NCBI RefSeq assembly: GCF_022565915.1
Contig: NZ_JAJOYX010000003.1
Coordinates: forward strand, 372,001 to 436,000
DNA: 64,000 bases
DNA from: Nesterenkonia sp. LB17
GTDB taxonomy: Bacteria; Actinomycetota; Actinomycetes; Actinomycetales; Micrococcaceae
Reading direction: 5' to 3'
The notes under the pieces were generated by a model, which had not been told where the DNA came from, searched no databases, and worked only from the letters and a program-made list of their open reading frames with translations. The translations under genes and the position numbers were made by a program. Each line of letters opens with the position of its first letter. Position 1 is the stretch's first letter. Positions 1 through 7,127 of the stretch are shown here, piece after piece.

Positions 1-1197
1 CTCTGGTCGGTCACGGTCGTATTCCTGCCCCTGGTGGGCTTCGACCTGACCACCTCCGAGCAGTTCTGGCTGGTGTCGCTGCCTCCGCTGGTCGGGGCGA
101 CCCTGCGGGTCCCCTACAGCTTCATGGTGGCGATGATCGGCGGACGCAACTGGACCATCATCTCCGCGCTGCTGCTGCTGATCCCCACCGTCGCCATGGC
201 GCTGACCCTGGGCAACCCGGAGACGCCGAACTGGGCGCTGTTCGCCATCGCCGCGGCCGCTGGGTTCGGCGGCGGCAACTTCTCCTCCTCGATGGCCAAC
301 ATCACCTACTTCTACCCGGCCAAGGAGAAGGGCGCGGCGCTGGGAGTCAACGCCGCCGGCGGCAACCTCGGCGTCGCCGTCGCCCAGTTCACCGTGCCGA
401 TCGTGGTGACCGCGTTCGCCTTCGGCGCGCTGCAGCCGAACCTGCCGGCCGCCGGGCTGTTCTGGATCCCGTTCATCCTGCTCGCCTCCTGGGGCGCTCG
501 GAAGTACATGCACAACCTCTCTCACGCCAAGAACGACCTCAAAGGCTCGCTCTCGGCGCTGAAGGAGAAGCACCTGTGGATCATCTCGCTGATCTACATC
601 GGGACCTTCGGCTCCTTCATGGGCTTCGGCTCGGTCTTCCCGACCCTGATCAACATCCAGTTCCCCGAGTTCTCCAGCATCCAGGTCCTCGGCGCGGCGC
701 TCTCGCTGGCCTTCCTCGGTCCCCTGGTCGGCTCGCTGGCCCGGCCCTGCGGAGGCAGGCTCGCCGACCGGATCGGCGGCGCCCGGGTGACCATCACCAG
801 CTTCCTGGCGATGGCCGGGGTCACCGCCGCCGTCGTGCTGACGCTCTCGATGGCCAACTTCTGGATCTACCTGCTGCTGTTCCTGGCCCTGTTCACCCTC
901 ACCGGGGTCGCGAACGGGTCCAGCTACCGGATGATCCCGGTGGTCTTCAGGCTCTCGGTGGACCCTGCCGACCGGGTCGGACACGAGCGCAAGGCCTCCT
1001 CCGCGCTGGGTCTGATCGGCGCGATCGGCGCCTACGGCGGCTTTGCGATTCCGCAGATCCTGCGGGTGTCCAATGAGTCCACCGGCTCCTTCGACATCGC
1101 CTTCTGGGTCTTCGCCACCGGCTACGTCGCCCTGGCCGGGCTCACCTGGCTGGTCTACATGCGCCCCGGCACCGTCTTCGCCCGCGCCAACGTCTGA
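1..1197 (+). CDS. Nitrate/nitrite MFS transporter, 5' end outside window
   Basis: Major facilitator of the NarK/NasA family, importing nitrate (or exchanging nitrite) across the cytoplasmic membrane for the reductases encoded downstream. The reading frame is open from base 1, so the N-terminus lies outside the window and at least 398 residues are present. The segment with LPPLVGATLRVPYSF is the signature N-terminal region of NarK-type carriers, and a glycine-rich nitrate-signature-like stretch (AAAAGFGGGNFSSSMAN) follows. About ten hydrophobic segments can be counted. The stop codon overlaps the start of the nitrate reductase gene by one base, so the two are co-transcribed and probably translationally coupled. 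Family assignment is firm; transport direction is inferred from the assimilatory context. Confidence 0.93.
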   Translation, partial: LWSVTVVFLPLVGFDLTTSEQFWLVSLPPLVGATLRVPYSFMVAMIGGRNWTIISALLLLIPTVAMALTLGNPETPNWALFAIAAAAGFGGGNFSSSMANITYFYPAKEKGAALGVNAAGGNLGVAVAQFTVPIVVTAFAFGALQPNLPAAGLFWIPFILLASWGARKYMHNLSHAKNDLKGSLSALKEKHLWIISLIYIGTFGSFMGFGSVFPTLINIQFPEFSSIQVLGAALSLAFLGPLVGSLARPCGGRLADRIGGARVTITSFLAMAGVTAAVVLTLSMANFWIYLLLFLALFTLTGVANGSSYRMIPVVFRLSVDPADRVGHERKASSALGLIGAIGAYGGFAIPQILRVSNESTGSFDIAFWVFATGYVALAGLTWLVYMRPGTVFARANV

Positions 1198-3482
1198 TGC
1201 CGGCACCCCAGACCACCCGCGAGGTGAACACCCACTGCCCGTACTGCGCGCTGCAATGCGCCATGACGCTGCGGATCCCCGAGAGACCGAGCAGCGCCGA
1301 GACGGAGCAGACCCCGCCGGGCATCACGGTGGAAGGTGCCCGGTTCCCGACCAACCGGGGGCGGCTGTGCCGGAAGGGCAGCACCGCCGCGGAGCTGCTC
1401 GGCCCACGCAGCGACCGGCTCCGCTCCCCCCTGATCGCCGAGACCGACGACGACGGCGAGCGCAGCTTCCGCGCGGCCTCCTGGGAGGAGGCGCTGGACC
1501 ATATCGCGGAGCGGCTGCGCAGCATCCAGGCCACCCACGGCCCAGACGCGGTCGGGGTGTTCGGCTCCGGCAGCCTGACCAATGAGAAGACCTACGCGCT
1601 GGGGAAGTTCGCCAGGGTCGCGCTGGGAACCTCGCAGATCGACTACAACGGCAGGTTCTGCATGTCCTCGGCGGCGAAGGCCTCCACAGAGGTCTTCGGA
1701 CTGGACCGCGGGCTTCCGTTCCCGCTCACGGACCTCGATGCCGCCTGCACCGTCCTGCTGCTGGGCTCCAACGTGGCCGACACCATGCCACCCTTCGTGC
1801 AGCACCTGGAGGGTGCTCGATCCAAGGGTGGTCTGATCGTGGTGGACCCGCGGCGCAGCTCCACCGCCGAGCTCACCGCCGACGGCGCCGGGTTCCATGT
1901 GGCTCCGACCTCCGGCGGGGACCTGGTGCTGCTGCTGGCCCTGGCCAACGTGCTCTTCGAGGAGGGTTACACCGATCAGCGCTATCTGGCGGACCGGGTC
2001 AGCGGCACCGAGGACTTCCGCCGGTCCGCGGCCGCCTGGTGGCCCGAGCGGGCTCAGGCCGCCACCGGAGTCGGCGCGGACCAGATCCGCCTCATCGCCC
2101 GTCGGCTGGGATCCGCGGCCGTGAGCGCCCGCGACGGCGGCGATCCGGTCTTCATCCTCACCGGACGCGGCGTGGAGCAGCACCGCGACGGCACCGACAC
2201 CGCACGGGCCGCGATCAGCCTGGCGCTGGTCCTCGGGCTGCCCGGCGCCCGTGGAGGCTACGGCACCCTGACCGGACAGGGCAACGGGCAGGGCGGCCGG
2301 GAGATGGGGCAGAAGTCGGACCAGCTCCCGGGGCTGCGCTCGATCAGCTCCCCCACCGACCGGGCGCACATCGCCGAGGTCTGGGGCGTGGCGCCGGAAT
2401 CGATCCCAGGCCCCGGGGTCCCGGCCACGCAGCTGCTGCACACCATGGGCACCCGGACTGATCAGGGCCCGGACGGGATCCGTGCGCTGCTGGTCCATGG
2501 CTCCAATGTGGCCGTCTCGGCGCCCGACACCTCCCGGGTGCTTAAGAATCTGCGGGCCCTGGACCTGCTCGTGGTGGCCGACTTCTTCCTCTCCGAGACG
2601 GCCGCCGAGGCCGACGTCGTGCTTCCGGTGCTGCAGTGGGCCGAGGAGGACGGCACCATGACCAGCCTGGAGGGGCGGCTGCTGCGCCGTCGTCGGGCCC
2701 TGGAGCCGCCGTCGGGGTGCCGCTCGGAGCTGTGGATCTTCGCGGAGCTGGCCCGGCGTCTCGGCGTGCCCACCGGCTTCTCCACCGATCCGGCGGAGGT
2801 CTTCGAGGAGATCCGTCGGGCCACCGCGGGGGCGACTGCGGACTACTCCGCGATGAGCTGGGAGCTGTTGGACGCCGGACACGCCGGCTACTGGCCGCAC
2901 CCGGCAGCCGCGGAGCCGGCCGCGGAGCGTGCACATGCCGCCGGTGCTGGCAGTGCGGCCGGTGCTGGCAATGCGGCCGGGCCAGAGCGCACCAGCACCG
3001 GGGAGCCGATCATCGGGACTCCGCGGATGTTCACCGCCCGCTTCGCCCACGCCGATGGCCGGGCGACGCTGCGCGCGATCCGGCCACGCGCCCAGGCGGC
3101 ACCGCACGCCGAGGAGCTCACCTTCACCACCGGACGGCTGATGGAGCACTATCAGTCGGGCAACCAGACCCGGCGGGTGCCGGCCCTGGACGCCGCACAC
3201 CCGCAGGTGACGGTGCAGATCCACCCGGCCACGGCGCGCCAGTTCGGGTTGGCCGAGGACGGCTTCGCGGTGGTGGAGAACGCGCAGGGCGCGCTGACCG
3301 CGAAGGTCGTCTTCGACGCCGGGATCCGCGCGGACACCCTCTTCTCGCCCTTCCATTTCTCCGGCCGCAGCGCCGCCAACCTGCTCACCCGGGGCCTGAC
3401 CGACCCGCATTCGAAGATGCCGGAATTCAAGAACACCCCGGTCCGAATCCGTCCCGCCACTTCCACGGAGGCAGCCGCATGA
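1197..3482 (+). CDS. nasC: Assimilatory nitrate reductase catalytic subunit (molybdopterin, [4Fe-4S])
   Basis: Cytoplasmic bis-MGD molybdoenzyme of 761 residues that reduces nitrate to nitrite. An N-terminal cysteine cluster (HCPYCALQC, with a fourth Cys in GRLCRKG) binds a [4Fe-4S] centre. The DPRRS segment, the GQGNGQGGREMG loop and the C-terminal dinucleotide-binding domain (TTGRLMEHYQSGNQTRR) are typical of the NasA/NarB/FdhF family. It starts on the last base of the transporter stop codon and ends with an ATGA overlap with the electron-transfer subunit. A short Ala/Gly insertion near residues 580-595 is encoded by an 18-base duplication. The symbol follows Bacillus usage; the same enzyme is called nasA or narB in other organisms. 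Formate dehydrogenase is excluded mainly by context. Confidence 0.9.
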   Translation: MPAPQTTREVNTHCPYCALQCAMTLRIPERPSSAETEQTPPGITVEGARFPTNRGRLCRKGSTAAELLGPRSDRLRSPLIAETDDDGERSFRAASWEEALDHIAERLRSIQATHGPDAVGVFGSGSLTNEKTYALGKFARVALGTSQIDYNGRFCMSSAAKASTEVFGLDRGLPFPLTDLDAACTVLLLGSNVADTMPPFVQHLEGARSKGGLIVVDPRRSSTAELTADGAGFHVAPTSGGDLVLLLALANVLFEEGYTDQRYLADRVSGTEDFRRSAAAWWPERAQAATGVGADQIRLIARRLGSAAVSARDGGDPVFILTGRGVEQHRDGTDTARAAISLALVLGLPGARGGYGTLTGQGNGQGGREMGQKSDQLPGLRSISSPTDRAHIAEVWGVAPESIPGPGVPATQLLHTMGTRTDQGPDGIRALLVHGSNVAVSAPDTSRVLKNLRALDLLVVADFFLSETAAEADVVLPVLQWAEEDGTMTSLEGRLLRRRRALEPPSGCRSELWIFAELARRLGVPTGFSTDPAEVFEEIRRATAGATADYSAMSWELLDAGHAGYWPHPAAAEPAAERAHAAGAGSAAGAGNAAGPERTSTGEPIIGTPRMFTARFAHADGRATLRAIRPRAQAAPHAEELTFTTGRLMEHYQSGNQTRRVPALDAAHPQVTVQIHPATARQFGLAEDGFAVVENAQGALTAKVVFDAGIRADTLFSPFHFSGRSAANLLTRGLTDPHSKMPEFKNTPVRIRPATSTEAAA
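2941..2976 (+). repeat. 18-bp in-frame tandem duplication inside nitrate reductase gene
   Basis: Two adjacent 18-base units (2941-2958 and 2959-2976) differ at one base and encode a repeated Ala-Gly-rich hexapeptide in a poorly conserved linker of the catalytic subunit. The reading frame is preserved. Probably recent replication slippage. Confidence 0.8.
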
Positions 3483-5011
3483 CTCACCCGATCCCGCACG
3501 TGCTGGTGCTCGGCTTCGGTCCGGTCGCCGCCCGGCTGATCGATGAGCTTCTCGAGGAGGTCACGATCGGTACGCTCCGGCTGACCGTGATCGGCGCCGA
3601 GACCGAGCCGGCCTACCAGCGCATCCGCATCGGGGACGTCTCGGTGGGCCGCATCCAGCCCGCCGACCTCGCCGTGACCGACCCGCGCGCGCTTCGCGAG
3701 GCCGGCGTCGACGTGCGCACCGCGGTGACCGCCACCGGTATCGACCGAGAGACTCAGCGGGTCACGCTCGATGACGGCGGCACGCTCTCCTACGACCGGC
3801 TGGTGCTGGCCACCGGCGCGGAACCGATGACGCCCAGCTTCGAGGTGGAGTCTCGCCGCGGCGGTGCCATCGACGCGGAGCTGAAGTCCCCCGGACTGCC
3901 GGAGGGGATCCTCGCCCTGCGCGAGATGGGTGATGCGCTGCGGCTGGCCGAGGTCGTGCACCGCGGCGAACCGGTCATCGTGCTCGGTGGGGGCGTGCTC
4001 GGCGTGGAGGCGGCGCTGGCCATCGCCGAGGTCGGGGCCCCGGTGACCCTGGTGCACCGAGGCAATGTGCCGATGAACCGGCAGATCGACACCGATGCCG
4101 GGATGCTGCTGCGCCGCGAGCTGATCCGTGCCGGGGTCCAGGTGCGGGCGGCGGCGGACATCACCACCGTGATCGCTGAATCAGGCCGCCTGTCTGGGGT
4201 GCGCACCTCTCTGGGCGAGAAGCTGCCCGGCTCGTTGCTGGTCACCTGCACCGGAGTCCGCGCGCGGGACCAGCTGGCCGCCGCCTCCGGACTGCCCACC
4301 CGCTGGGGAGTGCTGACCGACCAGGCGTGCCGCAGCGTGACCGACCCACTGATCTACGCGATCGGTGACTGCGCCACCGTGGATGGGAAGGTCTCCGCGG
4401 GACTGATCGCGCCGGGGTGGGAGCACGCTGCGACCGTCGCACAGGCCCTGCGTGGGGACCTCGGGCTGGAGCAGATCATCGAGCGCGATGCCGCCGGAGC
4501 CCCGGTGCACCTGACGGCCCACAAGGGCCTGGACGTGATCCTGTTGAAGTCCCACACGCTCAACGTCGCCTGCGCCGGAACCACCGATGTGGACCCCTGG
4601 GATCCCGACTCGCCCACCGTCTCCACCTGGTCAGATCCGAAGGGCGGTCAATACCTGCGCATCGTCTCGGATGAGGACCGGCTGCTCGGCTTCGTCGCGG
4701 TCGGGATGCCGCGCTCGGCCGCTGAACTGGCCATGCATGCCGGACGAGGCACCATCCCGGTGACCGACCGCACCGCGCTGCTGGCGGCCGAGCACGCCAC
4801 CCGCGAGGCGCAGCTCGGCGCGCAGGACGTGCTGTGCCGGTGCGCCGGCACCACCCTCGCCCAGGTGCAGGACGCGGCCGCCTGCTCATCCACCGTGGCG
4901 GAGGTCGGGGCGGCCTGCCGCGCCGGCACCGGCTGCGGCACCTGTCATGTGCGCATCGAGAAGCTGCTCAGCGCCGAGGCCAGGCAGCTCCCGACGGCGG
5001 TGCACGCCTGA
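3479..5011 (+). CDS. nasB: Nitrate reductase electron-transfer subunit: FAD/NAD(P)-binding with C-terminal BFD-type [2Fe-2S] domain
   Basis: A 510-residue flavoprotein that probably passes electrons from NAD(P)H to the nitrate reductase. The N-terminus (LVLGFGPVAARLIDEL) is an FAD Rossmann motif, and a second dinucleotide fold appears near residue 165 (VIVLGGGVLGVEAAL). AIGDCA marks the second FAD contact. The C-terminal 70 residues form a bacterioferredoxin-ferredoxin (BFD)-like domain with Cys in LCRCAG and GTGCGTC. The start is fixed by the ATGA overlap with the preceding stop; the open frame runs further upstream, but that part is antisense-like low-complexity translation. It is shorter than NirB and lacks the sirohaem domain, so it is not a nitrite reductase. 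Called nasB in Bacillus and nasC in Klebsiella. Confidence 0.87.
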   Translation: MTHPIPHVLVLGFGPVAARLIDELLEEVTIGTLRLTVIGAETEPAYQRIRIGDVSVGRIQPADLAVTDPRALREAGVDVRTAVTATGIDRETQRVTLDDGGTLSYDRLVLATGAEPMTPSFEVESRRGGAIDAELKSPGLPEGILALREMGDALRLAEVVHRGEPVIVLGGGVLGVEAALAIAEVGAPVTLVHRGNVPMNRQIDTDAGMLLRRELIRAGVQVRAAADITTVIAESGRLSGVRTSLGEKLPGSLLVTCTGVRARDQLAAASGLPTRWGVLTDQACRSVTDPLIYAIGDCATVDGKVSAGLIAPGWEHAATVAQALRGDLGLEQIIERDAAGAPVHLTAHKGLDVILLKSHTLNVACAGTTDVDPWDPDSPTVSTWSDPKGGQYLRIVSDEDRLLGFVAVGMPRSAAELAMHAGRGTIPVTDRTALLAAEHATREAQLGAQDVLCRCAGTTLAQVQDAAACSSTVAEVGAACRAGTGCGTCHVRIEKLLSAEARQLPTAVHA

Positions 5012-5056
5012 GCGGAGCGCGCGGAGAACCAGGTCGAGCAATGTGCGAGGTCGGAC

Positions 5057-5107
5057 AGTGAGCCTGGTCAGGCAGTGAGCCTGGTCAGGCGGTGAGCCCG
5101 GTGAGAC
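5057..5107. repeat. Three tandem 17-bp repeats between convergent genes
   Basis: Units at 5057-5073 and 5074-5090 are identical, and a diverged third unit follows at 5091-5107. They lie in the 107-base gap between the nitrate reductase operon (+) and the HemD-regulator gene (-). No strong hairpin is evident, so this is more likely a slippage product than a classical terminator. Confidence 0.75.
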
Positions 5108-5118
5108 GGCGAGCAGGG

Positions 5119-6312
5119 TCAGACCGCGAGCCGGTACCCGCGCTTGACCACGGTGCTCACCAGACCGCTGACCGGCAGCGATTTGCGCAGCCGGGAGACC
5201 CACATCTCCAGGGCATGCTCGGAATCGCACTGGACCAGCACCTGCATCAGATGCTCCCGGGAGAGCACCGCCCCCTCGGCCTTGACCAGCGCCCGCATCA
5301 GCGACAACGGCCCCGGCGGCAGACGCACCGCCTGGTCGGTGAGCTGGGGGAGGCGCACCTCGGAGCCGCGCATCTCGACAGGTCCGTGCCGGGTGGTGAT
5401 GCGCAGCGTCTGATGTTCCTCGAGGTGGTCACAGACCAGCTTGATCATCGCGCCCAGGCGCCAGCGCGAGGGGATGATCGGGCTGAGCCCCGCATCGTAG
5501 AGGGGTCCTGCGGTCACAGCGCCCACGGCCACCGAGACCACGTCGCCGCGCAGCGCTGCGACCAGCGCCTCCGACCTTCCGTACTGACGGGCCACCGAGA
5601 GGAACGCCTCCACTGCAGGGGCTGCGGTGAAGGTGATCAGGTCGAGCTGTCGTTCGATCACCGCGTCGATCATGCGCAGCAGGTCCGAGTCTTCATCGGG
5701 CCTGGTCCAGGTATAGGGCAGCACGGTGACCACCCTGGCGCCAGCCGCCTGGAGCCGGTGGATCTGCGAATCATCACTGGCCCCGTGCTGCTGCAGCGCC
5801 ACGGTCTTGTCCCTCACGTCACGGGTCAGCAGCATGTCCACCACGGTCGCGGTGCGCTCGTCCTCGGCGGAGCCGTCGTCATCGAGGCCCGCAGCCCGCA
5901 CCGCACCGCGCGCCTTGGGACCGCGCACCAGGATGGTCGCCTGCTCCAGGGCGTCGAAGAGCTCCGCGCCCAGACCATAGGCGTCCGCGGCCTCGAACCA
6001 GCGGCGCATCCCGTAGGCGGTGGTGATGACCGCGAAGTCCGGTGCCGCGTCGATCACCCGGCGGGTGTCCTGCTGCAGGGTCACAGATTCGGTCAGCGCG
6101 ACGATCCGCAGCGCAGGGGCGTGCATGACTTCGGCCCCGCGCCGCTGAAACGCGCAGATGAGGTCCTCGCTGCGTCTGTCTGAGGTGACCCCGATCCGGA
6201 AGCCCGCCAAGGTCTGCGGCACCGCCGAAGCGGTCTCGGGCGCAGTCCTGACGGCAGACCCGCCATTGCCGCCGGCGGGGAGAGGGGCGTCGGAGGAGGT
6301 GATTGCGGTCAT
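5119..6312 (-). CDS. Uroporphyrinogen-III synthase fused to OmpR-type winged-helix domain
   Basis: A 397-residue two-part protein. Residues about 30-285 match the HemD fold (AGFRIGVTSDRRSEDL at the start, then the alternating two-domain pattern of uroporphyrinogen-III synthase). The last 100 residues form a PhoB/OmpR-like winged helix (SREHLMQVL, HALEMWVSRLRKSL, KRGYRLAV). Such fusions are known in actinobacterial nitrite-assimilation loci and are thought to act as regulators, perhaps with a degenerate synthase domain as sensor. Its ATG overlaps the stop of the methyltransferase gene (ATGA), so it is the last gene of the nirB operon. Whether it still makes uroporphyrinogen III cannot be decided here. 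Confidence 0.85.
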   Translation of the reverse strand: MTAITSSDAPLPAGGNGGSAVRTAPETASAVPQTLAGFRIGVTSDRRSEDLICAFQRRGAEVMHAPALRIVALTESVTLQQDTRRVIDAAPDFAVITTAYGMRRWFEAADAYGLGAELFDALEQATILVRGPKARGAVRAAGLDDDGSAEDERTATVVDMLLTRDVRDKTVALQQHGASDDSQIHRLQAAGARVVTVLPYTWTRPDEDSDLLRMIDAVIERQLDLITFTAAPAVEAFLSVARQYGRSEALVAALRGDVVSVAVGAVTAGPLYDAGLSPIIPSRWRLGAMIKLVCDHLEEHQTLRITTRHGPVEMRGSEVRLPQLTDQAVRLPPGPLSLMRALVKAEGAVLSREHLMQVLVQCDSEHALEMWVSRLRKSLPVSGLVSTVVKRGYRLAV

Positions 6313-7127
6313 CAGAGCACCGCCCCGGCCATGGCGCGGATGACCTGTTCCCCGGCGACCGCCGGAGAGGAGTCGGTGTCGCTGCGGGCCTCGCCGGAGC
6401 AGGGCTCAGTCGCCGCCAGCCGGACCACCTCCCCGATCACCAGCACTGCCGGCGAGCGCAGCCTGGCTTCGGCCGCGACCCCGAGGATCTCGCCGAGCGG
6501 GGCGATGAGCACCCGCTGGTCGGCGCTGAAGCCGCGCTCCACGATCCCCACCGGGGTCTCTCCGGCGAGCCCGTGGCGCTGCAGCCCGGCCATGGTGTGT
6601 CCCAGCGTGCCCACACCCATCAGGATCACCGCGGTGCCGCCCAGAGCGGCCAGGCCGGAGAGCTCCTGCTCGCTGAGCGGGTCGTGTCCGGAGATCACGG
6701 TGAAGGACTTCGAGACGTTGCGGGCGGTGACCGGGATCCCTGCCGCGGCGGGCACGGCGATCGCCGAGGTGATCCCCGGGACCACCGTCACCGGGATGCC
6801 GGCGTCACGGCATGCGGCGACCTCCTCGCAGCCGCGTCCGAAGACGAACGGGTCACCGCCCTTGAGCCGGACCACGCGTCGACCGCTGCGCGCGGCGTCG
6901 GTCATCATCGCCTGGATGTCCTCCTGGGCGACCCGGTGATGTCCGGGACGCTTGCCGACGTCGTAGAGCTCGGCCGCCGGGGCCCACTCGCGCAGACCCT
7001 CGGTGGGCGCGAGCCGATCGTAGAAGACGACGTCGGCGATCGCCAACGCGTCACGGGCTCGCACGGTCATCAGGTCGGCGGCTCCAGGGCCGCCTCCGAT
7101 CAGTGTCACCTCTCCCAGAACCATCAT
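6312..7127 (-). CDS. cobA: Uroporphyrinogen-III C-methyltransferase (sirohaem branch)
   Basis: SAM-dependent methyltransferase (SUMT) of 271 residues that turns uroporphyrinogen III into precorrin-2, the first step to the sirohaem needed by nitrite reductase. Diagnostic motifs are VTLIGGGPGAADLMTVRA at the N-terminus, VVFYDRL, LKGGDPFVFGRG near residue 90 and VVPGITSA near residue 115. The start is placed at the ATG overlapping the nirB stop codon; a GGAGGG ribosome site sits 7 bases upstream, and the open frame further upstream is only the antisense-type extension inside nirB. It has no CysG-type oxidase/ferrochelatase half. The separate chelatase-like gene at 10532 may complete the pathway. 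Confidence 0.93.
   Translation of the reverse strand: MMVLGEVTLIGGGPGAADLMTVRARDALAIADVVFYDRLAPTEGLREWAPAAELYDVGKRPGHHRVAQEDIQAMMTDAARSGRRVVRLKGGDPFVFGRGCEEVAACRDAGIPVTVVPGITSAIAVPAAAGIPVTARNVSKSFTVISGHDPLSEQELSGLAALGGTAVILMGVGTLGHTMAGLQRHGLAGETPVGIVERGFSADQRVLIAPLGEILGVAAEARLRSPAVLVIGEVVRLAATEPCSGEARSDTDSSPAVAGEQVIRAMAGAVL

Noticed and set aside
1155-3410. Long minus-strand open frame across the nitrate reductase gene
   Set aside because: Antisense of a high-GC gene; its translation has no domain and the sense strand has full catalytic motifs.
2636-3478. N-terminal extension of the electron-transfer subunit
   Set aside because: This part is the wrong frame of the nitrate reductase gene; the FAD motif starts right after the ATG at 3479.
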